Shown: positions 37,201-49,933 of the stretch, one piece after another
Layout of the letters: each line of letters starts with the position of its first letter
Position numbering within the stretch: position 1 is the first letter of the stretch
Assembly: GCF_902150065.1 (NCBI RefSeq)
Contig: NC_043996.1
Location: 16,960,985 to 17,024,984, forward strand
Origin: Myripristis murdjan
Lineage: Eukaryota > Chordata > Actinopteri > Holocentriformes > Holocentridae
Length of the DNA stretch: 64,000 nucleotides
Reading direction: 5' to 3'
Made by a program: the position numbers and the translations under genes
The notes under the pieces: model-generated
Database searches by the model: none
Told to the model about the DNA's origin: nothing
Seen by the model: the letters and a program-made list of their open reading frames with translations, nothing else

Positions 37201-38744
37201 AAAACAAACCAAAAATAAACTTTGTAAAACAGTATGACAACAGTTTTTTCAGCTACATTAACAGGTTGTTTAAACAGAGATTTACATCGCCATCACCTGG
37301 AAGAAATGAGTAAAGAACAATACTTTGCTTGGATGCCCCAAATAATCCAGGCTATGTGCAGAGTCTTTTTAATGAACATTTATAAAGAAAAAATAATTAT
37401 TCCAAAATGGTTATGTGGAAAAAGGCTTAAAAAAAGTTAGTTTCATCATATGAAACACAACATGTGCAAAGATTCAACCATTTAATTTGGAAGAAACACT
37501 GATATCTGGTTCCTCTGAATCCAAGTTAATGTAATACTGAGTGCGCCACAGTGAGAGTTAAAATGGTCAAAAGCTAAAATAAAGTAAAATCAGTCAATCA
37601 AATGAATAGTTGAATTCAAGTCAACAAAAATGCAAACATTTTGATGCATCACAGTGTCAAAATATATATATATATATTTTTTAAATATACTTTTCACATC
37701 GTTTCAAAACATTAAATACTACTGGATGTCAAGCAGGCCTAGAGCTGCATTTATATGAAATTCAGAGATATTCCTGAGGTCCAGTACATCCATGACTTTG
37801 TTTAGGAACTGTCTCCAGTCTGGCTCAACACAGCTGCTTGTGCTTGAGATGAACTGACATGAACAGCATGCAGTATCATCTCTCTGGCCCACAGATGTCC
37901 GACTTGTTCCTCTACAGTGAATAAACAACCTTTTCAGGTTTTCCAGGCAGCTTTCCACTCACCAACCAAGTACATCTCAGACATACCAAAACTATATATT
38001 TAAACCATTAAAATAACAGATTTAATGATTAATAGTATTCTAACTAATGTTAGAACAGGCTGAGTCCCATTTAACCATGTCAGTACAGCCAAAGCAATAG
38101 ATGCTTTGGATTAAACACTAATAATTTTCCCTGTTTATTTTACTTTATTGTAGCTCTGTGGCAATGTCAGCAGCAAGTAATTTCCCAATAACACATATAA
38201 AAGAAGGAAAACATCCACGATATTTATTCCCCTTTCAACCAATCACAATAATCCAGCCTGACACTGAACCTGGACTCTTGATGGTCACGGCCTTGTTGTT
38301 GTACCATCTTGGGACACAGATGACCAAAGGAAGAAGGAAATGAGGTGAAGGGACAGGATCAGCCAAATGAACTTAACCCTTTACTAGCTTCTGAGCCGGT
38401 AGAAGAAACTCTGACAACTGCTTAAAAGTTTAGAGCAGCAAAAATGTGTCCATGACACTGTTGTCCAGAAAAAAATTGGTCAAGTCATTATGCCCTGGTG
38501 CCCCAAATGAGATCAGGAATGCATCCGTTATATTTGTTGAATGGACTTGGGTGAATGGAAGCCTGCCCAGTGACACAGTACAGTCTGCCCTTACTTTCTA
38601 AGTTCACAATCCTGCCTGTCTTTCTTCTTACCCTTTTATCAGTTGCTTTTCCTTTTAGTCCCTTCATCTTATTTATAAAATCTTTCCCCACGACTGCTCC
38701 TCTGCCTCGCCTCTCTCTCTCTCTGTCAGGCTGGGTTTTCTCTC
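37200..38744 (-). other. mau2: mau2 3' UTR and downstream flank (putative)
   Basis: Noncoding sequence past the mau2 stop on the minus strand. Several TTTATT motifs on + (AATAAA on minus) occur between 38125 and 38150, one of which could end the mRNA. The 139-residue frame at 38488-38907 overlaps the true last exon in another frame and is a shadow. Confidence 0.4.
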
Positions 38745-41700
38745 TCAGAGCAGACTGGCCAGGCTGGTTGTGGGTCCGTTCTGAGGCTGGAACTGCACAG
38801 GAGGAAGGCCGTCTGTCCACTGAAACACAACACATGATTTTAATAACCATATAACAACAGACAGCCAGGGTGGACTGACGGTCCAGCTCTGGGGTCACTG
38901 ACAACATGTTGTTGCACTCACACTGATGAGATTGTGTTCAGGGAGGCTGCAGGCTGCGATGTGATCCTGCAGGAGCTGCTGGGAGAAGTTCTGGTGCATC
39001 TGGGCTGCCTCATGGGCGTCCATGGTGTTCCCACATGCTTTGTTCAGATCTGATGGGAACAGAGCATTGTGAATACCGAAGGACACACTTGAAAAATCCA
39101 CTCTCAGATACGCTTACGCTTCTGACTGACGTTCAAGGTATTCCAGAAGTTATTTTATGATGAAGTTGTAATTTGTCTATTTGTTTCACCAACTTTCCCT
39201 CAACCTGTCTTGTCTGCTTCTAGTTCATATTGTTGAATTTCCCAGAACACCTTTCAACAAGCTCCAGAAAACAGGTGTGAACTGGCTGCATGCCTACTGC
39301 ATTCAGCTGTGGGTTTGTACATGTAGGTCAAGAGAGCAATGTCAAGTGTTTTTCCAGTTGTGAAGAAGTGAGTGTTATAGACCTTACTCAAGTGCAAAGT
39401 CTTGTAAATGTGCTGCATTACTGAAGCTATTGTCGCTCCATCTCTTTGACAGTTAACTTCTGCCTGTATGAATGAATGCCGATGCAAAATGATGTGTCTA
39501 GAAAGAAACCCATTTTTTAATTCAGAGAAAATGACTCCACAACCTGATGTGCACTGTTGATGTTAAGACAACTAAAAAACATTCTATAAAACTCAACTGT
39601 GGAAGTATCTCACTTTAAATATCTCAACCTGGCATCATGCTCTCTATGTTTGGCATGTTATCAGCAATAATAAGATGAATACCACACCAAACAACGATAC
39701 GGGCCTGGCACGTCGCCAATCAACACATTAAAGTGTTTGAGAGTGATTTTCTTACCTTTGAGAAGTGCAGAGGACCAGAGCTGGACAGACATGTCAGGGA
39801 TCTTGCTGGCCAGTTGCATGGCAGGAACCACCATGTTGTTGCTTTCCTGGAGCAAGAACACATGTGAAGTTCACATCAACAGACAGGATCCTGAGCTAGC
39901 ATGTGCTAGAATGGATATAACAGCTGGAGATTTCTGTGCTTACCCTGTGGTTGCCCAGGACAAAGAAGATATGGCCCAAAAGCACTAGTGAGCAGGCGGT
40001 CAGTCTATTTAGATCCTCAGCATTAGACATCTTCAAGGTCTCCCTAAGAAATCTTCTGTTGATGCAAATTTACGCATTTAGATTTTACACTCTGAACATA
40101 AGGACATATCATTAATATTTAGTGTGAGTTTTGCTGTAATAATGTTGAAAATGAACAGGAATGGTTCATACTTGGCCTCATTGTAACGTCCCTGGAAGAA
40201 AGACAGGAGCCCTCGGATGTAAAAAGCTGCTGCTCGCAGACAGTGAGAGCTGGGAAAGTCAAAATCACACTCTTGAAAACAGCTTCGACAAACCATGGAA
40301 TAAACTTACATGTATGAATCCCATGATGTGCGATAGTTTCTGTAGAGATAAACACTCACCTGACAGGAAAGTTGTGATCAGGGTTAATCCTCTCTAAAAG
40401 GCCATACAGCTGTCGGGAGAAAAGGGAAGTGAGAACCAAAGTTATGGAACTACTTATACATTATACTGATATCCTGCAAGAATGATGTGGCTCTCTGACC
40501 TCTTGCTGCCTGTTGCCTTCCCGAATGTACACACTGGCCAGGTTGGTCACAATGAACGTCCACAGCTCCTGGTGTGTTGTCATCTACAGAGACACAGAGA
40601 CGACAGAGTCACCCATGTGTCACATGCTCACAGTTTTGTGCCATTCTGAATAATTCTGTTTTATTCGTTGCTACTGGGCGAAAACCTTGTATCTCCACAA
40701 TGTCAACATTTGGTAAGAAAAGAAACAGCTTTGTTTATAGGATGACCACAAGGCATTTTGATTATTGTTCTATAGAAAGGGAAGAATTAAAAAAGCACCC
40801 AAGAAGTCAAAGAATTTTGAGAATTTTATACAGCCCACAGAGGGAGACCAGTTAATATATCAATTTAAATAAACATGCAAAAAACTAAAAAACTAAAAAT
40901 AAAGTTGGAGATGCATTTTCCCTGACATCAACAACCAGAGACTCACCTGTAGAGCAGCAGTGAACTGAGCCTCAGCATTATCCATGCAGTTCACTGAGAT
41001 ACAGTAAAGGCCCTGACACAGGACAGAGTAAACAGATGCAAATGTTTCAGATTATTTTGCGCTGTTGTTTCTTATTGTTTGCATGTCTATGTTTGCATTT
41101 CTGTATATGTAAGTGCTTTGGGTTTGTGCCGCAGAGTGACAGAGCTGGAGTGCTGGATCGTTTGTTAACTTACCAATAGAGTGTGAAGCTGGGCAGCATG
41201 ATTTGCAAACAACCTGGGAGACTGCTGGCAAAGCTGACACACCTGTGAAATCTGAACACAGAGAAAAATCCTCACCATTATAAGCTTTACATGTTACAGA
41301 GTACATAATCAGCAAATGGCCAATGCCACTGATGATTCTCAGCAGCTGGTTACTGATCTACTAGAAACTCCTTGAGGTCACCCACCTCTTGTAAGGCAGT
41401 GGCCTTGTGTCCCGTGACCAGCCGGCACATGATGATGTGCTCCAGCAGAATGACTTGAAACGTGGACAGAATGGGACTGCTGTCCAGCACTGGTTCATAT
41501 ACAGACACAACAGAGTCAACCCAAAATCACTGGCACTGTTGAGGAAACAAACAGCGAGAGTGTTCATACTGGACTTACTCTTCAGCTTCTCCAGCTGCAT
41601 GAGCGCTTTGTCTGTGTACTTCTGTGCCTTCTCCAAGTAGCCCGCCTGCATGGAGTGCATCACAGTCACCTTTTGGATACAAAAACAAAAACAAAACAAA

Positions 41701-43791
41701 ACAAAACATGAATTATATCAGGTTGCAGTTGCACATTTCAGAGAGATCTTATGTTTATTTAGCTTACACAACCCATCTTTTTCTATTTTTATTTATTTAT
41801 TTATTTATTTTAAACCACAGCAACAAACTGATCAGCATTTGTGTGTGTTACAAAATCTCACCAGGTACACAAGCACACACATGTGCTCCTTGGGCAGCCA
41901 GTGGAAGAGATCAGCAGGGTTGGTGGGTAGTATCTCATCATCGTGGAGAGTGGAGATGGTCTGGATGCACTGCTGAAGCTGCTTCAGACATGGCTTAACG
42001 CTCTTGACCTAATTAGCACATTTTTCAAGTAGATGGAGAACACGACTTTTGTCATTGGTTGTCTTTTATCTTGCATATAGATCTGAGGTGCACAGATGCC
42101 AGTTTTTCTCTCCTGATGCTGATTCCAATGCAGGTTGATGCAGGCAGTCAATCAATTCAACATGTAGTCCTTAATATTCAATTTAACACTGGGAAGATTT
42201 CCTAATTCCAACATTGTGTTTGAGCCTGGAATGGGCCTTATACTGGACACCAGTAGTGGGACAACTCTCATATGGTTTCAGCTGTACCTGTCCGGCATCC
42301 AGGTAGTGTGTGACCTGCAGCACCAGGAAGAAAACCCTGAGGGACTCTTTCTGAATGGGGTTTCCCTGCCAGTTCTCCACGATGGTCCCGCACAGCGTCA
42401 ACAGCGGGTGCACCTCGCTCAGCTTCCGCTCCATCAGAAGGAGCTGCAGAAACACAGAGCAGGAATCATGAATAATAATCATCATAATCATAATAAATAA
42501 AATCTTAATAAAGTGACCTAACGACAAAAAATAGTAGAAAGCAACTTCTACTTACCATGCCTTTACTTAGTAAGAACAGAGCTCTGTAGGAAAGAAAAGG
42601 GATAAATACATCAAACAGTTGTGAAAATGAGCACTAAAATATAATAAAAAGTGGAATTTTAACAGAAAAAAAACCCAAAATGAATTACCTTGTGTATTCT
42701 GAGCCCACGACTCTTGCATACTCTGCTCCGACTCCTAGCAGGTCACAAGCAGACACCAAATCCTTCTCCAGTGTGTGTAGTTGCTGAGAGAAAGAAAATT
42801 CCACATGTGAGAAAAACATCAGGTTGCCAGAGTTGCAAAGACATGAAATAAGTTTGCTGCGAGAAATGAGACCTATTTCAGTCTGTGACATAATGTTGCC
42901 TTACTGCCAGCTGAAACAGTAGTCTGCAGTGCCAGTATGGAGTCTGCTGAGAGATCTGGATCGCCTTCCTCAAGAGCGGCTTCGCGGAGTCCACCAGGTT
43001 CTTCAAACAAGGCCAAAACATCAGTTAAACTATGGCAGAGCAAAACAACAGTGCAACACCTACTATAAGCAAAGTACAAGCCAGTATACGATGATGGAAT
43101 AGGCTGGTAAATATTGTGACCCGAGGTGAGAAAAGACACAAGATATCACATACCTGTTGACAATAAAACTCTGACAGAAGACTTGCTGCTTCAAATTTGA
43201 CATCTTCGAACTGAGGGATCTGATACAGTCAATGAAGGAACTTTATGCCAACATTATTAGTCAGGTTAATGCCAAGATGGAGCTGCACAGACCTGAACTA
43301 TGTCACTTTGCCTATAATATACCACAGAAAAAGGATACTTGTTGAGAGATCAACCACTGTGGAGGAAACGAGAAAAACATATGAGTGGCAGAACCACACT
43401 GAAGATGAATTTTGAAAGTTCGTGCAGGGAGTAAAGAAAGAAGGCACACAGCTGACACATTTTGATTTGTTTTCTTATTATGGATTCAGTTTACTAATAA
43501 TCCCCGGCCTTCATCTCCTCCAGTGCACCCTTTGGTTTTGTGTCTAGGGCTGCTCACCGCTTTCTCCAGGTGGGTCCTGGCCAGCTCGCAGTTCTTGGTG
43601 TGGTGGTAGAGCACGGAGCCCAGCTGCAGGTGAGTCCGAGCCTCGACCCGCTGCGGCGGCTTGAACTGAAACACCGCCTGCAGACAATGGACGCACAGGC
43701 GGATCTTCGGCGGACTTGACGTGCGGAAATGTTCAGCGAAGCCAAGAAGGGCAAGATACCAGGAGTCCGGGGCCTCTGAGCCCGCTGCCAT
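38745..43791 (-). CDS. mau2: MAU2 sister chromatid cohesion factor (SCC4)
   Basis: TPR-superhelix partner of NIPBL in the nuclear complex that loads cohesin on chromatin. Exons on minus: 43791-43558, 43356-43339, 43219-43154, 43000-42905, 42783-42689, 42583-42556, 42443-42288, 42008-41862, 41669-41579, 41489-41386, 41251-41174, 41012-40947, 40583-40500, 40409-40360, 40249-40172, 40055-39944, 39846-39756, 39049-38922, 38819-38745. The sum is 599 codons, 598 aa (human 613; the difference is mostly the human alanine-rich N-terminus). Recognised segments include [60 protein letters not shown] and the end TTSLASLL. An in-frame ATG lies 8 codons upstream (43815). Two exons are tiny (18 and 28 nt). 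Head-to-head neighbour is armc6, with a transposon between. Confidence 0.97.
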
Positions 43792-44213
43792 CTTGGCCGC
43801 CCCGACGACAAACACAACAAGGAGCGGGTTAGCGCTGCAAGTCGACGCTGGCCGGCCTCGTCCTCAGCTGATTTGGTCGTGAATATTTACTAGCGCAGTC
43901 ATTTGAGAGTCTGTACACGAGTGTCAAGCACGCAAGAATAATAATAAAAAAAAAACTGCTTCCAGTTATATTTTTCACAATAAAATAGACGTTAATGAAG
44001 ACGTGCTTCGTTGTTGCAAGTAAAACACACTAACACAGTGAAAATATGCCAGTAGTTACAAATCAAATAATCAACAAAACAAATTCCCCCAGGTATTCTA
44101 TAACAGCATCTATTCATTGCCAAAAGTGATCACTTAATACCTTTATTTTGAAGAGAAAATACACTATTTTACGGGCAGGTCTGACGTTTTCAAAATAAAA
44201 TCCCATTTATATA
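43792..44213. promoter_or_regulatory. mau2 promoter flank, left half of the split mau2-armc6 intergenic region
   Basis: GC-rich near the mau2 start, then AT-rich up to the TA that borders the composite transposon. The start lies in a YY1-like AAGATGGCAGC context. Confidence 0.45.
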
Positions 44214-44280
44214 CACTCCTGATCAAAAATTTAAGACCAGTTGAAAAATTGCAAGAATTTACATTTTGCACTGTTGGATC
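44214..44280 (+). repeat. left Tc1 terminal inverted repeat
   Basis: 67 bp starting CACTCCTGATC directly after TA. It pairs with 50744-50810. Confidence 0.9.
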
Positions 44281-45755
44281 CCTAACACCTAGAAGGAGAT
44301 TTTCAACACCGTGTACGGCTGACAGTTGTGACAGTAATGTGAAAGTCCAAAAAATGACGATTGGACGAGTTATGTTTGCAGTTGAACTAGCGGCCATCTA
44401 CGCTCAAACTACCCAATACATTACATAGCCTATATTTTATTGCATGTTTACAATTAAGTATGTTAACTGTGTTAACTCAGGGTCGGAAGTTGGGCGACAA
44501 TTTGTTTGAATGTTTTCAGTAAGGGATAATATTGAGTGAGGAGGTCGTTGTGCAGAATAGCCCTGACAGGATGAATGGAAACCTGACCCAAAGGGGCTTA
44601 TTTCTTACGAGTGAGATAATTTGTTTGAGACATAGCCTAACGTTGATCAAAACACGACTTTTATTGACTTGAAGGTTAAATTGCATTTAGCATCTACAAG
44701 TCCCGGGTCAATTCTCCGCCGTTTTGCTGACAAGGATGGGTTGTGATATTTGATTTTGTCCAGAATGTCCAGCCCTTAAGGCTAACAATGTTTAATAAAA
44801 GGCTGAATAGAACCGATTGATTTGGTGTCCTTTTATTTGTTTTCCTTATTGCTTTAATTGTATTATATTTTCATTTTGTATATAAAAATATATGGTTATT
44901 AGATATTCATTTATTTACTTTAATTATACTATGAAGACCACAGGTGAGTTAGTGCATTTCAAGAAAATGGCTGCAGTTTTATCTTTTCCTCTCCCTAAAT
45001 GCTGACAATTTTATATTTTAAGCATAGTTGAAAATGTGATTGGCGCCAATATTCTTAAGATCTTCTAGTGTACAGTATATCACTGAAGACATTTAATACA
45101 ATAGAAATTTGAAAAATAAGGCACTTACCTTAAATAAATGTTATACATGAGTCGTTAAGTCTCTAAACAAATGTGTGTAGATTGATGTTTTCATGTAACT
45201 ACTCTTCAGAGGGATTCCAGGTTGACAGTATGTGGTATCTGTTATGCCTTTATCCTATGGCATCTGAATACGTGTCTTTCTTAGATTAAAGGTTAGGTTT
45301 TTCTTAGGTTAAAAGTTTATAAATTGATGCAGCAGGTTAAAGGTTTATTTGATATTTCTTGTGTGCACCTGGAGTTTACCCCATTATAGGACAAATATTT
45401 GATGTTACTGGTGTAATCGTGGTAAATGCCACAAATAAAAGGTAGACAACCTCAAAAGTGCTATATATTTAAGAATCTAATGTCTTTCACGTCTTTAAGT
45501 TTACTAATTACATATAAATCAGCGATGAAGTTTTCTCTTACAAAATCGATAACTTGGCTTTATTTTGAAGTTTTTGTGCGCACTTTCGATCTCAACCGGC
45601 CTCACGCTGGAGGTTGAGACGGGAGCCTGAACCGGATGTTGCCTCTCGCTGGGGGTCTGCTGCTAGATCGTCTTGGAGGAAAAGTTTATTATTTCCGGGT
45701 CTCGAGGTCTGCAGCTAGACGCTGGGGAGGAGAGAGAGGACTGCAGCTAGACCCC
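44281..45755. other. unplaced 1.5-kb segment inside the composite transposon
   Basis: It lies between the left TIR and the Tc1 leader. The usual Tc1 left subterminal sequence is absent. It is AT-rich except for a GC-rich end at 45590-45752. That end holds two copies of CTGCAGCTAGAC (45709-45720 and 45741-45752) and a related CTGCTGCTAGATC. No gene was recognised; it may be another insertion or captured host DNA. Confidence 0.5.
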
Positions 45756-45816
45756 TCTCAAAATTGTGGATTCAGTGTCATTTTCTGTCAGGTATCCACA
45801 CTGTCATGACCCCCTG

Positions 45817-46860
45817 ATGGCAAAGGAAAAAAAGCTTTCTCTCCTTGAACGCGGTCGGATTGTTGAGCTGCAAAAACAAGGCTGCTCGCAGCGTGCCATT
45901 GCTGCTGAGGTTGGACGCAGTAAAACAGTCATTTTAAACTTCTTGAAAGATCCTGAGGGTTATGGAACAAAAAAGTCATGTGGTAGACCCAAAAAAATTT
46001 CACCGGCCCTGAGCCAGATGATCCAATTGGCTGTCCATCAAGACACGGGACGATCCTCGGCCCAAATTAAGCTTGTCACTGATGCCAACTGCAGTCCCAT
46101 AACCATCAGACGGCATCTGCGAGAGAAGGGTTTTAATTACGAAACAGATCTTCAAAGGCCTCGTCTCCTTGAACGGCACAAAATTGCCCGTTTGGAGTTT
46201 GCACGAGAGCACCAAACATGGGACATTGAAAGGTGGAAGAAAGTTTTATTCTCTGATGAGAAAAAATTTAACCTTGACGGTCCTGATGGCTTCCAACGTG
46301 ACTGGCATGACAAGGAGATCTCACCTGAGATGTTTTTTACACGGCACAGTGGAGGGGGCTCCATCATGATCTGGGGGGCTTTTTCCTTCAATGGAACAAT
46401 GGAGCTTCAGGTTGTGCAGAGGCGTCAAACAGCAGCTGGCTATGTGGGGATGTTGAAGGGGGCATCCCTCATGACTGAAGGCCATCGTCTGTGTGGTAAT
46501 GACTGGGTTTTTCAACAGGACAACGCATCAGTTCACAATGCCCGCCTGACAAAGGATTTCCTCCAGAGAAATAACATCACTCTTTTGAACCATCCTGTGT
46601 GTTCTCCTGATCTAAATCCAGTTAAGAACATTTGGGATTGGATGGCAAAGGAAGTTTACAAAAATGGACACCAGTTCCAGACAGTGGATGCCCTCCGTGA
46701 TGCCATCTTCACCACTTGGAGCAACATTCCCACCAGCCTCCTGGAAACACTAGCATCAAGCATGCCGAAACGAATTATTGAGGTGATTAACAAGAATGGC
46801 GAAGCCACTCAGTACTACGGAGCCTCTAATGGGACATGTGGGGAAAAAATTGTAAGATAA
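45817..46860 (+). CDS. Tc1-family transposase, full-length frame with altered catalytic triad
   Basis: Cut-and-paste DDE transposase; 347 aa from [15 protein letters not shown] (the frame stays open upstream to 45766). N-terminal paired helix-turn-helix DNA-binding domain ([20 protein letters not shown]), a GRPKK AT-hook-like linker, then the catalytic domain. First D in LFSDEKKF (codon 46255), second D in FQQDNASVH (codon 46519). The third position, 34 residues on, in [11 protein letters not shown] (codon 46624), is K (AAG) where the family has E. No other disabling change was seen in the frame. The last dozen codons ([14 protein letters not shown]) read into foreign sequence, so the normal C-terminus near GEATQY is changed. 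Probably catalytically dead but recently inserted. Confidence 0.9.
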   Translation: MAKEKKLSLLERGRIVELQKQGCSQRAIAAEVGRSKTVILNFLKDPEGYGTKKSCGRPKKISPALSQMIQLAVHQDTGRSSAQIKLVTDANCSPITIRRHLREKGFNYETDLQRPRLLERHKIARLEFAREHQTWDIERWKKVLFSDEKKFNLDGPDGFQRDWHDKEISPEMFFTRHSGGGSIMIWGAFSFNGTMELQVVQRRQTAAGYVGMLKGASLMTEGHRLCGNDWVFQQDNASVHNARLTKDFLQRNNITLLNHPVCSPDLNPVKNIWDWMAKEVYKNGHQFQTVDALRDAIFTTWSNIPTSLLETLASSMPKRIIEVINKNGEATQYYGASNGTCGEKIVR

Positions 46861-46946
46861 AAAAAAAAAAAAGTGGGGTGGGAAAAAGACGGAAAAAAAC
46901 TTTGCAAGAGGGACGTGGAAAAAAATTGTAGGGTAAAAAAAATGGG

Positions 46947-48354
46947 GTGGGAAAAAAAGACAAAAAAAAAAAAAAAAAACGAAAGAAAGCAAAACCTAAT
47001 GTTTACATTAAGAGCATGTTCATTCGGGTCATCCGGGGTCACAGCGGAAACACAAAGAAGTTTATTGAGTTTTATTTCAATAAACTTGACTTGGGCCTAA
47101 AATACAAAGATATTAAGACAGTGCTAGGCAGTAGACACGGGTTCCATATTAGTGAGAGACATCTAAAAAGATTCTTCAGCGAGGGAGGACTTTCTCGTCA
47201 GAAAGCGTAGTCAGATCTTGCGGACCTGGTTGATTTCATTCAGAACCAACTGCAATTCTCCGGACAGCTTCACGGGTATAGGTGGATGTACGCGAAATGC
47301 AGAGAATGTGGACTACTGGTGAGAAAAGAGGATGTGAGATTGGCATTAAAGGAACTGGATCCTGGATCGCATGGAGGCAAGCCAGACACTTGAGACGACG
47401 GAGGTTCTTCTCCAAAGGGCCGAACTTCATCTGGCACATGGACTCCTATGATAAACTAAAGCCATATGGCTTCTGTATCAATGGGAGCATCAACGGATTC
47501 TCCAGAAAGATAATCTGGCTCAATACGTACACCGTGAGCAGTGACACCCAAAGCTGATTGGAGGCTATTACATTGAAGCAGTACAACGTTTGGGGGCTGC
47601 CCCAGAATTGTGAGGGGCGATCCTGGGACTGAGAATGGCCATGTAAGAGACTTTCAGCGGTTCCTCGTCCCCATTCCTCCAGACGGCACTGTTGACTGTT
47701 ACTTGGAGGAGCCAGCACCGCCAACCAAAGAATTGAATCTTGGTGGAGATTTCTCCGCAGCCAGAGTGTGGAGTTCTGGTTGCCTTTGTTTGCAGAACTC
47801 AGAGACAATGGCTTCTTTGATGGTGGGTTTCTGGACAAGTCCATCCTTCAGTTTTGTTGCATGGGACTCAACCAGGTGAGTGTATGCATTATAGTGTTTT
47901 CATATGTGTGTGCATCAATATGTAGGTGAAAGAAGAGGGGTATGAACAGAAGGAATGCAGAAATAGAGACAGACAGTCAGTGGGAATAGAGAAAGAGTAG
48001 GATGGATGTCATAATTTAATGCTGTATTAAAGTGTATGTATGCACACTTCTTCCTAATTGTATTTATATATTCCTTTTTAATAGGATGAGTTGGATGACA
48101 CTGCACAGGTTTGGAATGCACACACCATCAGACCATCAAGAAACATAAACATCCCCAGCTGCCGTCCCAATGTGATGTATACATTGCCTCAACTCTATGG
48201 GACCAGAGACTTCCTTTCCCCTTTTGATGATGAGCATGTGCAACTGTGCAAAGATGAATGTGTCTTTCGCCTGTCAATACCTTGTGATCCAGATGTGTAT
48301 GACTTGTGCCATACCTTCATGGAAGAGTCCCACCTGACCCATATCAGGCTGTGA
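46947..48354 (+). pseudogene. integrase-like DDE transposase gene of the inner element, broken
   Basis: The start resembles a DNA-binding helix-turn-helix region (KDIKTVLGSRHGFHISERH). The core has the rve-like motifs: WHMDSYDKLKP followed by GSINGFSRK (first D), RGDPGTENG (second D), and a following WW-x-FLR region where the E is expected. A GT-AG intron of about 209 bp (47876-48084) separates the core from a C-terminal exon with DELDDTAQVWNAHTIRPS and MYTLPQLYGTRDF. The copy looks broken at roughly three or more places. Proteins of this type occur as multi-copy integrase-core genes in fish genomes, as I recall. Confidence 0.75.
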
Positions 48355-49139
48355 GCTTGTATATGCATCTTAGACAGGCCATCACTGAATCTCTGTAAGT
48401 CTTATGCCCATCGTCCTGTTTAGCTCACGCACCCCTCTGAGTGTGTGTCGTCTTAAATAGAAAACTGCTAGAAAAAACTTATGTATTTTCTTCTGTCTGT
48501 GATAAACAGCAGATACATGTGTCCTTATTTTGTAACCTACAATTTTTTTCATCACACAAAAATCATAAGATTAATTCCACAACCAAGTAGTACAAATATT
48601 GACATGTGACAGACATTGAACAAGCTTTGTAGCCAGGTGCTGTAAAATCAGAGTCGACTAGAAAACAACACAAAGGCATATTTTTGTTGAAATATTTTAT
48701 TATTTGTTCTGTTTCTGTATTCCTTATCCTGTATAAAATCCTGGCCTGCAACCGTGAATGAATGTAAATTATGCCTAATACTGAATTATGTCTAATCTGT
48801 GTGGTTTGATAATAAAGATAATTTGAGAATTTATTATCAAATTTCATTATTATCAAATTATCAATTCTATTGAAATACCTGTGATGGCATTAAATTGTAA
48901 TGTGGTGGCAGTAAATTGATGTAATATAATGGAAATATTGCATAATCATTCTGAAGGCCAACTGAGCATACTAGGGGAGCATACTAGGGGTTATAGTTAG
49001 AAGCTGGTGTCTTTAGGCCACATTTTTACACAAGACAAATCAGCTTGCAGATTAGGTCAACAGTACCATTCAAATTAAAAATTGGTATCTCAACATTAAC
49101 TTACAAGCTGTTATTTTTTGAATACCCAACCAACCACCT

Positions 49140-49933
49140 TAACATCAACAATAAAACAATTCTGCCAGTCATGGACAACTAACATTGTAACATTGTTTTC
49201 AGTAAACAGTTCAGCTTTGAAGCTGGGTTAGTCAAACTGTTTTGACCTTAGATGTGACATGGGTGTGGAGAAGCAGTCAATTATGTATTTTGGTTCTTGC
49301 AGAATTGCTGTTTACAAGGCAGACTTCATACCTTCCGTTGAAGGTAGAAAATGAGAGCCCATTCTAGTAAAAAGGTCGAGCAAGTCCTCATCACCACCTT
49401 CCTCCATTGTGCCCTGGAGAGCATTCTCAACAGCTGATCACTCAACAGTAGTTGAAGAATGATGCCATCAAGATGTCGACATCAACACTGTCAATTCCAT
49501 TAATGCAGGCAAAAATGAAAGCCACCGATAGTCTCACTGGCATGACACCATGATCGATCAATCCCTTCACCCATATACGCCCAACTGCTTGCCATTTGGA
49601 AAGAAATTGCTCCCAGAATGCAGTGTAAACTTCCCTTGACACTCCAGCATCATCAATAGCTTTTTCATTTACAAAGTGAATTTTTAAAGTAAAATTCATG
49701 ATGCTGCTGTCTATGAATACAGCCAAAAGATCTTCAGCAACCTTTACTCTGCAAATCGAAGCATGCCGTGAGCTCTGTGGATTTCCTGGGTTGCTGGCTG
49801 AGGTTGATGGGGAAAGCTGTCTGCTTGAATTTGAGGGCAAATCGAAAGTAATTTCTCTGTCCCGCCAGAAGACCAAAACATACACAAGAAAAACAGAGGG
49901 GTCAGTGAATGAAGAAGAGGCCAAAGTATTCAA
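49140..49933 (-). pseudogene. HECT-domain (G2/M E3 ligase-like) gene fragment of the inner element
   Basis: A minus-strand frame has a serine-rich start, then RVKVAEDLLAVFIDSSIMNF and VNEKAIDDAGVSREVYTAFW. Next come WVKGLIDHGVMPVRLSVAF and, after a break, EGGDEDLLDLFTRMGSHFLP. This is the pattern of the HECT-like proteins annotated in fish as G2/M phase-specific E3 ubiquitin ligase-like. The C-lobe with the catalytic cysteine was not found. It faces the integrase gene, with about 0.8 kb between them. A host gene fragment carried by the element is the alternative. Confidence 0.65.

Noticed and set aside
38488-38907. 139-residue frame overlapping the mau2 end
   Set aside because: The true last mau2 exon (38819-38745) is read in another frame, giving the conserved [11 protein letters not shown]...SLASLL end.
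46756-47042. Phe-rich antisense frames
   Set aside because: Translations of A-rich/T-rich ends of the inner transposon.
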